Shown here: one piece after another, positions 1-12,842 of the stretch
Layout: each line of letters opens with the position of its first letter
Position numbering within the stretch: the stretch's first letter is position 1
Assembly (NCBI GenBank): GCA_003833135.1
Contig: QZLH01000326.1
Location: 41,418-62,416, forward strand
Direction: 5' to 3'
DNA length: 20,999 nucleotides
Source of the DNA: Oehlia diaphana
Taxonomy: Eukaryota > Glomeromycota > Glomeromycetes > Glomerales > Glomeraceae
Position numbers and translations under genes: made by a program
Notes under the pieces: generated by a model
Told to the model about the DNA's origin: nothing
What the model saw: the letters and a program-made list of their open reading frames with translations, nothing else
The model's database searches: none

Positions 1-1
1 A

Positions 2-124
2 GTTCAAACAAGTTTCAAGGGCATTAAAAATTTGGTAACTGATATTAATAAGTATGAAAGACGAATTACAAATTCACGTACTTGGAAAGATCACAACAAG
101 CATACGATATTTTTAGAAAAGTGA
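2..124 (+). CDS. 3' end of an unrecognised protein-coding gene (partial)
   Basis: An open frame enters the window from the left and runs 40 codons to a TGA at 122-124. The residues are a plausible basic, hydrophilic C-terminus, with the segments NKYERRITNSRTWKDHNKH and a final FLEK. The codons are less AT-biased than the DNA that follows, which fits real coding sequence. Composition changes sharply to AT-rich intergenic DNA right after the stop. The exon may begin at an intron boundary or further upstream, outside the window. I do not recognise the family and assign no function. It could be a chance frame, since only 40 codons are visible. Confidence 0.45.
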   Translation, partial: VQTSFKGIKNLVTDINKYERRITNSRTWKDHNKHTIFLEK

Positions 125-286
125 TTTATTTCATAAATAAAATAGTAAATTAATTAATTATGAAATATTTGCATTTTTAAATAATTTTAACTTTTTTTAA
201 AAGTTTTTTCAAAATAAAATGCATTTAAATATTTTAAATAAAATGTTAAATATTTAATATTATTTAATTACGTAATCGTCTATCAC

Positions 287-316
287 AATCATGTGATATG
301 TGATAATCACATGATT
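287..316. repeat. 11 bp perfect inverted repeat, 8 bp spacer
   Basis: AATCATGTGAT (287-297) is the exact reverse complement of ATCACATGATT (306-316). The repeat could be a dimeric protein-binding site or a cruciform. It lies about 280 bp upstream of the Fyv7-like start codon. Confidence 0.6.
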
Positions 317-367
317 TACGCAGAATTTTTTGGGGTGTTCTTGGGGTAGTTAGGAGTTATGCACTTG

Positions 368-373
368 CACGTG
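368..373. promoter_or_regulatory. CACGTG E-box-like hexamer
   Basis: A perfect CACGTG palindrome lies 221 bp upstream of the Fyv7-like ATG. Fungal bHLH factors of the Cbf1/Pho4 type bind this core. One hexamer in about 470 bp can occur by chance, so any role is inference. Confidence 0.25.
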
Positions 374-593
374 ATAGCGTTAACGCCAGTTCGTACGTTA
401 ATATCGTACATCCCCACTGTACATTAAGTCTAACCAAACCAGAATTATGCATAAATCTGACCAGAATTAAGGACTATTACCTAAATTATATAAACTTTGA
501 CAGATAAAATCGCAAGTTTAAAGTTTTACGTAATACAAGTTAACATAAATTTGGCCACAAAAAATTTTTTGTTGTATTTACTGTATTAGAAAA

Positions 594-1439
594 ATGGGAA
601 ATTTTCCAAAAAATAGGACGCGTAATTCTTACCATAACAAAGGTTTTTTTTTCACGAATTACGTAACAATACTTTAATGATCGTAGTAATGTTTAGTTTA
701 TTTAACTAGCAAACCAAATCCGAAAGAAACTTGTCCGTAAAGCAAAAATAAAAAAAGATTTTTACAAGATCTTAGTTAAGGAAGGGAAAAATCTAGAACT
801 TCCCACGTTTTATCGTGAAGTATGTAAATTTATGAATTCTTATTTAAATAAAAAACTAAGTTAATGTAACGATTAATGTGTAGATTTTCGATTTTGACAC
901 AAATATTGAAAAAACTTTCGCATCATCCTTAAGGAATGAAGAAGTAGAAAAAGGACGAATTGATCAAAAAGACAATATAGAAATAAAGGTTGGCTGTCGT
1001 GTTTTTTTACGAATGTATTCATAAAACTTATTTCTAACGAGAGCTAATATTTTAGAAATCTAAAGGCAATAGGTTATTTTAATTCATACTTTTTTTTTTT
1101 GCTTTGAGGAGTATAATTTTTTACATAAAGTAACTCAATGCAGAAAATCGAAGCCTAACCCATTTTACAAGGTTTTTCAAGAAAGAGAACGAATCCAGCG
1201 AGAGAAGTGTGCCGAAAAAGAAGTAAGTTAATTATTTGTTATATTAATTACTGAAATTGAAAGTCTTATGTTAGTTTAATCCTGCGTAGTCAATACGGGA
1301 AGAACGAAAACTTTATAAGCAAAAAAGAGAAGCTTATAATGCTCGACGTAACAAAACGAAAAAGAAACTTATGAAGTGCACTTCTAAAGGACAACCTATC
1401 ATGAAATCTCGAATTGATCATATATTGTCAAAAATCTAA
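594..1439 (+). CDS. FYV7: rRNA-processing protein Fyv7 / TAP26 (CCDC59) family
   Basis: Six exons, 594-642, 710-819, 884-988, 1056-1072, 1144-1222 and 1290-1439, join by GT-AG introns into 170 codons (169 aa); yeast Fyv7 is of similar size. The family is a small basic nucleolar protein of small-subunit pre-rRNA processing. The evidence is the conserved C-terminal half: KSKPNPF at about residues 95-101, then a long charged helix (QERERIQREK, KLYKQKREAYNARRNK), and the terminal signature KGQPIM...RIDHILSKI with KGQP at 153-156. The N-terminal RKKLVRKAKIKKDFYK also fits. Intron phases are consistent throughout: alternative frames of exons 2, 5 and 6 hit stops. Exon 4 is only 17 nt (AAA TCT AAA GGC AAT AG) and is needed to keep frame between exons 3 and 5. 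The start is the first ATG of the open frame. Exons 1 and 4 are the least certain. Confidence 0.86.
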
Positions 1440-1776
1440 CTTTTTCAGATTAGCATTATTATTTTCGATATTAAATCACGTGATTTTATAAATCAATTTT
1501 TGGTACAAACTATAAAGATCAAATTTTAAAGTGGTTCTCTACCCGTAAATAAAAATAGATTTTTATTATGACAGAATAAACACCGCTTTAACTTTCGTCG
1601 AGATATTTTGTCGATCTAGAGTTTTCCCCTTTAATTCTTCTATAGTAAACTGTTTACTACATTTAAGTTTGTGGCTCCAGGAGAGAGATTTTTTTTTTTT
1701 TTGTTTGAGTAAAACCACTGACTTTTTTTTAATCTTTTCCGTAAAATATCTGCCTAAATTCGGTTAATTATAAAAA
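1440..1776. other. Intergenic spacer, presumed promoter of the PRP4-like gene
   Basis: 337 bp between the Fyv7-like stop and the kinase start, both genes on the plus strand. It contains a run of 14 T at 1689-1702 and another T tract at about 1723-1730. Poly(dT) tracts are common nucleosome-excluding promoter elements in fungi; a role here is inference. No further gene is seen. Confidence 0.4.
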
Positions 1777-5239
<3,463 letters not shown>

Positions 5240-5505
5240 GCAATCAGCATATAACCAAGAATGGTATAAAAAAATTTTTTTTCGCAAGCTTTAATTATTA
5301 ATATATATTTATTTAAAGTTATTTTTATTTCGTTATATAGATACTTTAAACTAGTAGTACACAAAAACATTTTCGTAGTTTTCAACTGAATGTAATAATT
5401 ATAAAGAAATCACAATGTTAATAATAAATTTGATAATATTTGCACATGGCAGATAATATTTATTAAAACACTATATTTTCATTGACTTTTTTAAAAAAAA
5501 CTAAA
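5240..5505. other. Shared 3' region of convergent PRP4-like and eL34 genes
   Basis: 266 bp of AT-rich DNA between two stop codons facing each other. It must serve as 3' UTR and polyadenylation region for both genes. T- and A-rich tracts and AATAAT-like hexamers are present on both strands, but none can be assigned. No gene seen. Confidence 0.5.
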
Positions 5506-6051
5506 TCATTTTTTTGTGGCGGAGGCCTTAATAACCTTTTTGACAATTTTTTGTTCCTCGATTAGGAAAGCACGTACAATTCTGATCATAAAGAAAGATT
5601 AATAAACTAAACTAGTATCTGATTACGAAAAAATCTAGCACTTACCGGTCTCTGACACATCCAGCACAACGACTACCGCCATAGGCCCGCTGTACTTTCT
5701 TTTGACGCTTAGAGATTCTTGCATATTGTCGCGGTCTTAGCGCTGGGATCTAATCAAAATTTCTATGAATATAGAACGAACTTCATAAAAAAATAAATTT
5801 AATAATAAATTAATTTCATACTCCAGAAAGCCTAGACCCACAGTCACCGCAGTGAGGTCCTTTAGCAGGTTTTTTCTCATATAACCAAGTAAGTTTACCA
5901 CCTAGATATGATAGTAACATATTAGAAAGTTATTTATATATTTATTTCCTTTCAATATAAAAAAAAGTCTACCGGGAGTCTTAATAACTCTGACTCTATT
6001 TGATTTAGTATTGTAACTTAAGCGCCTTCTGTAGGTTAGACGTTGTGCCAT
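5506..6051 (-). CDS. RPL34: 60S ribosomal protein eL34
   Basis: Four exons on the minus strand, in transcript order 6051-5973, 5901-5822, 5749-5646 and 5581-5506, join by GT-AG introns into 113 codons (112 aa), the usual length. The start [18 protein letters not shown], the middle [15 protein letters not shown], the motif [15 protein letters not shown] and the end [13 protein letters not shown] are diagnostic for eL34 of the large ribosomal subunit. Cys44, Cys47, Cys81 and Cys84 form the CxxC...CxxC zinc site. The ATG is the first in frame and matches the family N-terminus. The C-terminal tail (KASATKK) is short. A candidate 5' UTR intron lies just upstream (6065-6130). It converges on the PRP4-like gene with 266 bp between stops. 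No damage is seen and it should be functional. Confidence 0.97.
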
Positions 6052-6064
6052 TGGTGTTATATTT

Positions 6065-6130
6065 CTATAGCCAAGAATAAAAGTTATTTTTATCTTAATT
6101 TTCGCAATAAAAAATCTAATTATTAAATAC
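6065..6130 (-). other. Candidate 5' UTR intron of the eL34 gene
   Basis: On the minus strand AAAG|GTATTTAAT (donor at 6130) and GGCTATAG|AAATAT (acceptor at 6065) define a 66 nt intron ending 13 nt before the ATG. Its size matches the other introns here, and ribosomal protein genes often have such introns. No coding frame tests it, so it is a prediction from splice-site sequence only. Confidence 0.4.
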
Positions 6131-6904
6131 CTTTGATAATATCAAACGACGGATGGAAGAGAAGGATCAGAAAGATTTAAGGATCCAATATATTACGTCA
6201 TCATACGGCAAAATTGCACGTGACAGGTTACGCCGAATATATTGTTTTAAAGTATGTTAATACAAATTAGTGCGACCACCCTGATCGTATGACCACATGA
6301 AAATCATTTTTGATTTTTCCGATTTTCTCCATGATTAAACTTTTTTGTTACGTTTATTCTCATAACTTCATACTGTAAACTACACACTTAAAAGGTTGGT
6401 TAATATGATATTTACAAAGTAAGAGTTGGTTTTCAAGATATGAAGTTTTGCAGATTTCCTTTGATTTCCTTTTTTATGCTTATTTTTCTTAAAAAATTGT
6501 CTTGAGTTAAATTTATTAGTGATTATAAAGCTAGTATTTGAAGTTTTAATTAATTACTTTTACTTATATTTTATAGGTTTTTGAACATATCAAACAGTTT
6601 ATATTTGACTTTTTTTTTTTATTTCTTAGAGAGAAGTTATCAATGACTATACAAATTGAAGTCTAACTAGTATTTATGACACTAAAGTTACAACATCTGC
6701 GTAAGTACTAGAGATAATGAATTCTGTACACATTGGTACAAAACCTCACCCTTTGATAAAGAGTGGATCATGCCTCAGTGAAACTCCACCACTAAGATTT
6801 GACCATATGAACTGGGTAAAAAAAAAAGGGTATCAACTGGGACAAACTCCTCTAAAGCATCAGACTTATAGAGTAGAAATACAAATTAGAAGAGCTACAA
6901 TAGA
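6131..6904. other. AT-rich spacer without a supported gene
   Basis: The first part (about 6131-6250) probably holds the eL34 promoter. The rest is AT-rich with a T run at 6609-6620. A 63-codon frame at 6717-6908 resembles no family and sits at the 3' end of an opposite-strand pseudogene. The stretch GCGACCACCCTGATCGT near 6272 recurs nowhere else that I can see. Nothing else is supported. Confidence 0.4.
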
Positions 6905-8060
6905 CTAGACTAATTTATGTAATAAAGACAAAATTTCTGCCAAAACCTTCTTGTTTGCTTTATTACCACCCTTGTTCTTTGAGATATTCTTTGCCTTTTT
7001 CTGAATGTCTGAGTTCTTTAACTGATTATTATTCTTAAAATCTTTTGTTAAGAATTGTGGGTTATCCTTCTTTTTAGGCTGATTACACTCTAAAACTTTA
7101 CCTGTTTTACCAGATTTCTTTTTATTCAAGGTATTTTTAGCCTTTGGTTTAGATTGTGCTTTCTTCAAGTTAGGAATGGAGTGTTGACACCATTTCAACT
7201 CCTTACCTGTATGTAGGCAAGTAAAGTTGCAGCATATCTAAGGCCTTAAGTGTAGTCTTCCAATTCTCAAAATAGGCCACAAGTTTCCTACTTTCTTTAC
7301 TTATTTGAATTATTTTAAATGAGCTAGCATCACATTTTATTAAAAATTCAGTTAGTTTACAGTCAATTTATAAGGGAGCCATTGTTATCTCCTCCAGAAT
7401 GTTATGAATAACAGCTTAGAACTTTTCACATTATTTTCTTTCTCATAAAATTCAACTTGCAGGAAACCCTCTTACAGGTATACCTTTCAGGTCTGTCATC
7501 CAAAATTTATTAAACAGAAAGGGCAAATAAGGATAGTGCTATCTTGACTCTAAGAGTCTGATACTTATACTAAGAACTGCTGATGTTTGAGTAAACACTT
7601 GATAGTATTACCCATAATTTTAACTCTGCTAAAATTTTCTGCAAGTCTCAGGTATACAAGATATCATAAACTATTATGTCGCAGATTCACTTTTGCTCTT
7701 TTCTAACAGCTTTGTATCTGGTTAGTATTTGAATAGCTTCAGGTTTAGATAATTTTTTTCCTTTTATTAGGATTTTTTGGCTGATATTTGTGCATCAAAT
7801 TTTGCTGTTGTTAATTAGTTCTTGACTTGTTTATCATCTATAACACACACTTTGAATTTTGTTTATCCTTCTGGGAATTTTCAGATATTATAGTATAATC
7901 AACAGGGGTCATTTTCACATCAAGCAGTATTGGAGGCATTTCATCTACTAGATTTGGTATATGTAATCCTTTAATATTTGAACCTTATTGTTCCATATTC
8001 ATCTTCATCATTTCCATTTTCAGATAACTTATCTAATATACCATCTGTAACATTATCAGT
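6905..8060 (-). pseudogene. Degraded lysine-rich retroelement ORF1-like (gag-like) gene
   Basis: Read on the minus strand, coding-like segments appear in order but in shifting frames with many stops. From about 8060 down they are LDKLSENGNDEDEYG, KPEAI-type and RYKAVRKEQK-type pieces, FWMTDLKGIPVRGFPAS, AVIHNILEEITMAP, SSFKIIQISKESRKLVAYFE, then TGKELKWCQHSIPNLKKAQ. The last 97 codons (7198-6905) are intact, very rich in Lys and Asn, and end VLAEILSLLHKLV. A one-base frameshift near 7210 joins KTTLKALD-type sequence to TGKELKW. The pattern fits ORF1 of a non-LTR element: nucleic-acid-binding fold, then a basic tail. That identity is inference from composition and layout. No endonuclease or reverse transcriptase follows, so if it is a LINE, ORF2 is missing. 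Confidence 0.45.
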
Positions 8061-8540
8061 AAGTAGTAAAATTATACATGCTACCTAAATTATTTTAGGA
8101 TGCCATAATTATAATTTAGAATGCCATAATTCATTTAATTTATATGTAATTTACTATGTAAAGTGCTAAAATAATTTGGGATGCTATAATTGAATTTGGA
8201 ATTTTATTTATAATTATGACAGTCTAAAATAATTTGAGTAATATGTATAAGTAAAATTATTTCATGACTTGAATAAAACATATAGAGTTATAGAAAATAT
8301 TAGTAAAAGAATAATAGGTTGTATATTTGTATCTTAGACTTGTGAAGTGAAGTTCGTGAAGTTGGTAAATTTACCAAATATCTCTATCAGCAACTGAGCT
8401 TTATTTTTAGTTACTGACAAATTTTTTTAAATAAGTTCTTGAGAAAACTGTTCTTTATAAAAGAATTTAAGTTATATGTAATATTTTATAAAAAAAATAA
8501 CAGTAGAATTAGAAACAATTATGACAAAAGAGGTGATATC
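8061..8540. other. AT-rich region with short degenerate repeats
   Basis: Between about 8085 and 8250 variants of TTTAGGATGCCATAATT and CTAAAATAATTTGGGATGC recur in direct and inverted orientation, which suggests the edge of a small AT-rich repeat element. A perfect palindrome follows at 8362-8377. No gene is supported. Confidence 0.35.
8362..8377. repeat. 16 bp perfect palindrome
   Basis: TTGGTAAATTTACCAA reads the same on both strands with no spacer. It could be a dimeric binding site or the remnant tip of a hairpin element. Confidence 0.6.
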
Positions 8541-8777
8541 AGAGATTTGCTAAGTGATATCCCACGTTTATTGCCAAATCTTTGAAAGCTAGATAATAGA
8601 TTTAGTGAAGATTATTTTGATAAAAATAACAGTATTGAGAAGCTTATAGAAAGTAATAAAAATTTGCAGATTACAGCCACATGTAGATGTAAAAAGAATA
8701 ATAATTATATCGAACATTATCAAGATGGAAAATGGCTGGATTGTTGTATCTGCAAAACTGGAAGATATTCTGAATAG
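8541..8777 (+). pseudogene. ORF fragment with a Cys-rich C-terminus, unrecognised
   Basis: One frame reads RDLLSDIPRLLPNL, a TGA at 8583-8585, then about 63 further codons to a TAG at 8775-8777. The distal part has four cysteines in a CRC...CCIC pattern around HYQDGKW, which could be a small zinc site. The single internal stop, the open frame either side of it and the Cys/Trp content suggest a decayed coding sequence. I do not recognise a family. No convincing start or upstream exon is seen. It could also be fortuitous. Confidence 0.3.
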
Positions 8778-8809
8778 TTAGCCATACTTTGGGATAAAAA
8801 AATCCCAAA

Positions 8810-8962
8810 TTTTATTATCTGTAATTCGCAATCATCGGAACAGGTTATCTCAAAAATTTCATTTTTTACTATTTGTAATTTGTGGCTATCAGGATAGAAA
8901 ATCTGTGGCTATCAGAATAGAAAATTTCATTTTTACTATCTGTAATCCGCAGCTATCAGGAT
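8810..8962 (+). repeat. Degenerate tandem repeat (CTATCAGGATAGAAA-type units)
   Basis: Phrases of the type TTTTACTATYTGTAATYYG followed by TGGCTATCAGGATAGAAA recur about three times. The clearest match pairs 8866-8900 with 8930-8962. An extra internal copy of CTGTGGCTATCAGAATAGAAA lies at about 8902-8922. The repeat sits just upstream of the F-box-like frame and has no obvious coding value. Confidence 0.5.
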
Positions 8963-9022
8963 AAAGAAATTCCAAATGGGAAAAAGTAATTGAATAATGC
9001 TAGTCCATATGTAGCAATAACA

Positions 9023-9349
9023 ATGCAACGAGTACCGGTAGAAGTAACTGAACGAATTATTACTAATCTCTTAGATGAAGACCTATTTATTGGAAGTTCA
9101 GTGTGCCGAGTGTGGTGGCAAATTGTTCATCAAGAAGCATATAAGAGGTGGAAGAAATATGCTTGCAAAATTGGAGATATATATAAGGAAATTCAAGCTA
9201 TAAGAGAGCAGGAACAAAATGAAGAAATCGAGTGGCAAGAGGCTAGTTATGCAGTAGAAGAACTTAATAACTGTATGGACGTCTTTACTGGAAATCAGGT
9301 GTATATCATGAATAAGATGCTTAAGTATGAGATGATTGTAGATCTTTAG
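9023..9349 (+). CDS. Small F-box-like protein, possibly truncated
   Basis: The frame from ATG 9023 to TAG 9347-9349 encodes 108 aa. Residues 4-46 look like an F-box: VPVEVTERIITNLLDEDLF followed by SSVCRVWWQIV, matching the pattern LPxEv...I...L...DL...S.VCr.W. F-box domains bind Skp1 in SCF ubiquitin ligases. The rest is Glu- and Gln-rich and helical, with no LRR or other substrate-binding domain, so the protein is unusually short. The frame stays open for 18 codons after the TAG (EREIIEYASSEFNWGEDP) to another stop, which suggests a premature stop in a once longer gene. Earlier in-frame codons up to about 8990 lack an ATG. It lies in degraded repeat DNA, so it may be a gene relic. Domain call is by eye. 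Confidence 0.42.
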   Translation: MQRVPVEVTERIITNLLDEDLFIGSSVCRVWWQIVHQEAYKRWKKYACKIGDIYKEIQAIREQEQNEEIEWQEASYAVEELNNCMDVFTGNQVYIMNKMLKYEMIVDL

Positions 9350-9477
9350 GAAAGGGAAATTATCGAATATGCGTCAAGTGAATTTAACTGGGGAGAAGAT
9401 CCTTAGAGATTTGACTGAAAGTGGAATGAGTGGACCCAACAGGAATAATAAAAATTTGAAATCTGCTGCCTAATATT
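9350..9477. other. Short spacer after the F-box-like frame
   Basis: Holds the 18 open codons that continue the F-box-like frame beyond its stop (to about 9406), then unremarkable AT-rich sequence leading into the minisatellite. No separate gene is supported. Confidence 0.35.
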
Positions 9478-9713
9478 ACCAAAAATTTGGGCACTACCTC
9501 GTCACTATCTGGTACTGCCTGGCATTGCCAAAAAAAATTGACCACTACCCTGTCACTGTCCAGCATTGCCAAAAAAAATTGGGCACTACCCTGTCACTGC
9601 TCGGCACTGCCAAAAAAAATTGGGCACTACCTGTCACTATCCGGCACTGCCTGGCACTGCCTAGTACTGCCAAAAAATTTGGGCACTACCCATCCAGCGC
9701 TACCAAAGAAGTT
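9478..9713 (+). repeat. Minisatellite, about five units of roughly 41 bp
   Basis: Each unit begins TTGGGCACTACC and ends GGCACTGCCAAAAAAA. Starts fall near 9487, 9538, 9579, 9620 and 9679. Units differ by C/T changes and by extra copies of a GGCACTGCCT-type decamer, which lengthen the first and fourth units. GC content is clearly higher than the surroundings. Open frames through it are by-products of the repeat. It ends about 80 bp beyond the stop of the Gag-protease frame. Confidence 0.85.
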
Positions 9714-10839
9714 TGGGAAATACACAGATTTTTCCTAGTAAGATGGCGCTTTAATTTAGAGGGGAAATCAAAAGATGCTTCACATAAATGGCAGATTAAT
9801 CTGTCTTGAGAATGTGAATTTTTTTTAAGTCGATAGTATCCATCTGCAAGGAAGTCACGTTAGTTTTCCACTTATGCAGAAAGATCGGAATAGTAATTTT
9901 TTTGCGTAATGATAAAGGGATGGTTAGCTGCCAATTTTGGAAATCTAGAATAACATTAGCATGATCAATCCAGGGTACACCTAGTAATAAAAAGTCCTTA
10001 TCACTCTTAATAACCATAAAGTCATCTTCGATCTTTTTAGAATTCTCCCCATCATATACAAGAATATTAAGGCCATATACTGTTCTAATAGTATTAGATT
10101 TTGTGGCAACACTGCTAAGATCAGGAGCATTACTTCTATCCACATCAAGATTTAGGCGTTTTACAATATTATTGAATATTAGAGAGCTATCAGAACCAGT
10201 ATCAAAAATTGTTGTAAGGATGACTAAAGATTTCTCACTTTCAGGCGTGACTACTTTAGTTTTAATAGTAACTATATCACTAGCAGATTTGCGATTAACA
10301 ATTCTAATACCTGCATCAGGAAACCAAAAGCTATCAGTGCACATGCTATTCTCATTTTTACGTATTAAATTTGCAACCATATTACTGGATACAATCCCAA
10401 TCATTGGCTGTAAAATAGCGGTGAAAAGTTCTTTGATACTATCCCAAATTTTTTCTTGCGTCTTTATCGAAGGTGATCCCTTAAGTTGGTTAAGTATCAG
10501 TTCTTTATAATTGATAAATTCTGCATTTAAAGCATTATATATAGATATAATGGTCTCTTTTGGTACAGCATTAACGAAAGATTGAACCAAGGCCTTTAAA
10601 AGTAATTGGAAAACCTCAAAGATAATACATTGCCTTTCAAGTCGTGATTTCATCTTACCTTCTTCTTTCTTATCCTCACGTCTTCCTTCTGTACACTTTT
10701 TTTTCAATCCATAATAAGTATGTCAGGACGCAGAATAAGAATCTGAATCACTGTCAGTTGAATCAGATGAATCAGATGAATCGGCAGAATCGGAAGAATC
10801 ATGTGCGTAATTTGTTGTCTTCTTCTTTTTAAATTTCAG

Positions 10840-10881
10840 ACATGAACTTTTAGTATGGCCAGATTTTCCACAACTTGAGCA
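10840..10881 (-). other. CCHC zinc knuckle of the Gag-like protein
   Basis: The minus strand encodes CSSCGKSGHTKSSC, an exact CX2CX4HX4C retroviral-type knuckle, preceded by basic residues (RRPKSKK) and followed by LKFKKKK. It then meets a tract of alternating Ser and Asp codons (about 10800-10730). All four zinc ligands are intact. Such knuckles bind single-stranded nucleic acid in Gag nucleocapsid. Confidence 0.92.
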
Positions 10882-12817
10882 TTTTTTTGATTTTGGCCTG
10901 CGCGTACTTGAACTAATACCAAATATCTGGTTGCCACGGTAAATATGATCAGGTGGTAAATTTTATTAAGTTCTGTATCAATGAATGCTTCAAGATCTTC
11001 AATAGATATTTTACTTATATCGATATCTTTCAGAAGACCTAATTTATATCCTAGCACGACTAGTCTCTAAAATGATACATCTTTTTGAGGACTTGAAAAG
11101 GGGCCAGATGAGTTAACCGCTGGTACTGCTAATGGTGACACTGCTAATGGTGGCACTGCAGATGGCGCGATCACAGGAATTTTAGAATTTATTAGTTTTT
11201 CAATATCCGTCAAAGATGGATTCTGATATGGAATTACAGGAGCGGGCGCTATATCTGTCCTATATCTCTCAATTTCTTCCAATTTTTTCAGGATAGATGA
11301 AACTGAATTTTCTAAACTAATATACCACGCCTCCATCTGATTATCACTGGAAAGGCCATTTAAGAATTATTGTCGTACTAATTCATTCCGGTTTAGCTCT
11401 GGAAGAGTTGGATATGCAAGCCTAACCATTCTTCGTAATTTAGAATAGAATCGACTTACAGTATCATTACCCTGAACAATAGCATTAAATGAAAGCTTAG
11501 ACTTTTCAGATGTTATAGTAGGGAAGTAATAACTAAAACGATATAATACTTGTCTGATACGTATCCCAGAAGCTACAATTGTACCTCCATTATTAGCATT
11601 AGGATTATTAACAGCTAAATCAGTAGGACGACCATCGGCTATTGACTAATCTTCATCCCATACAGTATGACTAGGTATAAAAGTAGTACCAGTAATAGTA
11701 GCATCTGTGTCCGCTTGTCCATGTTTTGCAAAAGCTGATCCTATAAATTGATTTGCTGCAACACCTCCTATAGCAGCATTATTCATAGCATTAATAGTGG
11801 CAATAGTAGCCACACCAGTATTATCCCGAATATTTGCACATTCCCAATTTTTCCTTTGATATGTATTTTATACTAATCTCGGGCATCATCTTTAAGTAAA
11901 GACTCAAAAACCTCATGAATTCTAACACGAGTCCTAGTATTGGCGGCAGGGTCAAGTCCAGCAGACTCACACCATTGCCTAAATTCTTGAAGCCAAAGTT
12001 CTGGATTCTCACCAGATGTTCCTCTAAATTTCTTAGGTGCATATCCTGCCATTATTAGTTGTATTCTTAGAAACTGTTAATTCAAATTTTGAATCTGATT
12101 CTGCACATTTTGAAGTTGATTTTGCAAAATTTGCCCAGGATTGCGACAGCTTAAAAATTGTTCTTTTCACGCTTGAGCTTGCTGAATAATAGCAATAGTT
12201 TGCCTTCTATTTCACTCTATTTCTCTATTATAGCGTTGCAATAATCTGTGAGCATTTCTTCTACTCTCATCCCGCTCTCTCCAGATATTACCTAATTGAG
12301 TCTGGGTATTAGCCAATTGGATCTGACTGTTAGCTAATTGAGCCTGAGTATTTTGTGTAATACCTTCCCAATGTTGGTGATGACGCAACTCCTGCATATA
12401 TGCATCCTCGAAGGTACGTCTTGTATTTAGTACAAAGGCACGTGAATTATTAAATTCTTGCCTTAGATATTCTTCATGATTAAATGCATCATCCAATAAA
12501 CCTTCAAGTCTAATCTCATTATTATTTTGATCTTCTATAATATTCTGCAACTCATTGGCATGCTGAATAATAGTATCAAGACTAGCATTTGCTGAGTCAA
12601 ACAAATTATTTACGTGAGGATCATCTGTCACTAATATACTATGATCAAGAAAAACATGATTACCAGCTACATTATGAAAAATATTTGACTGATGAGTTAA
12701 GATTTCTGTAATAGGATCAGAGGGATTCGATGCCATATTTTTCTGTTGTCTGCTGACAAGTTCTTTTATTCGAGCTTTGAGTTGAATATTTAAAGTATCA
12801 ACTTCGATCAACTGGCA

Positions 12818-12825
12818 CTCTAGTG
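12818..12825. repeat. Left target-site duplication of the hAT-like insertion
   Basis: CTCTAGTG, identical to 14389-14396. It fits the nnnTAnnn pattern described for one hAT subfamily (Buster type). It directly precedes the terminal TAGTGTTC. Confidence 0.88.
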
Positions 12826-12842
12826 TAGTGTTCCACAAAAAA

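Larger units (their letters stand above)
125..593. other. Intergenic region upstream of the Fyv7-like gene
   Basis: AT-rich spacer with no convincing open frame. It must hold the terminator of the gene ending at 124 and the promoter of the gene starting at 594. Visible elements are an 11 bp inverted repeat (287-316), a CACGTG E-box-type hexamer at 368-373 and a duplicated ACCAGAATTA at about 430-470. None has a demonstrated role. Confidence 0.5.
9796..12825 (-). pseudogene. Gag-like / CCHC / retropepsin polyprotein, main (3') part
   Basis: Downstream 3/4 of a minus-strand polyprotein gene whose 5' end lies at 14389-14610 beyond a transposon. A coiled-coil, Gln/Asn-rich segment (ANTQTQLGNIW-type repeats) runs into a Gag-like domain from 12052 (MAGYAPKKFRGTSGE, PELWLQEFRQWCESAG). 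Next come a Pro-rich linker, a zinc knuckle (10881-10840), a Ser/Asp repeat tract and a retropepsin with DTG at about 10203-10195 (TIFDTGSDSSLI) and LLLGVPWIDHANVILDF. Gag would bind nucleic acid and assemble; retropepsin would cleave the polyprotein. In-frame stops occur near 12214, 12163 and 12085, in the Gag domain (ARD*Y, DED*S, RQ*F, SF*R) and before HTYYG. One-base deletions near 11850 and 10955 shift frame. The last 303 codons (10707-9796), including the protease, are open. No reverse transcriptase follows. Confidence 0.85.

Noticed and set aside
6717..6908. 63-codon plus-strand frame
   Set aside because: No recognisable family, no intron context, and it meets the tail of an opposite-strand relic; likely chance.
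8990..9022. F-box-like frame starting at TTG 8990
   Set aside because: Not a eukaryotic start codon; the first ATG is 9023, directly before the F-box-like segment.
9487..9809. Two overlapping plus-strand frames of 83 and 94 codons
   Set aside because: They read through the minisatellite; the repetitive GTAWHC and LPKK peptides come from the repeat unit.
10103..10510. 135-codon plus-strand frame
   Set aside because: It is antisense to the retropepsin segment, which has clear domain motifs on the minus strand.
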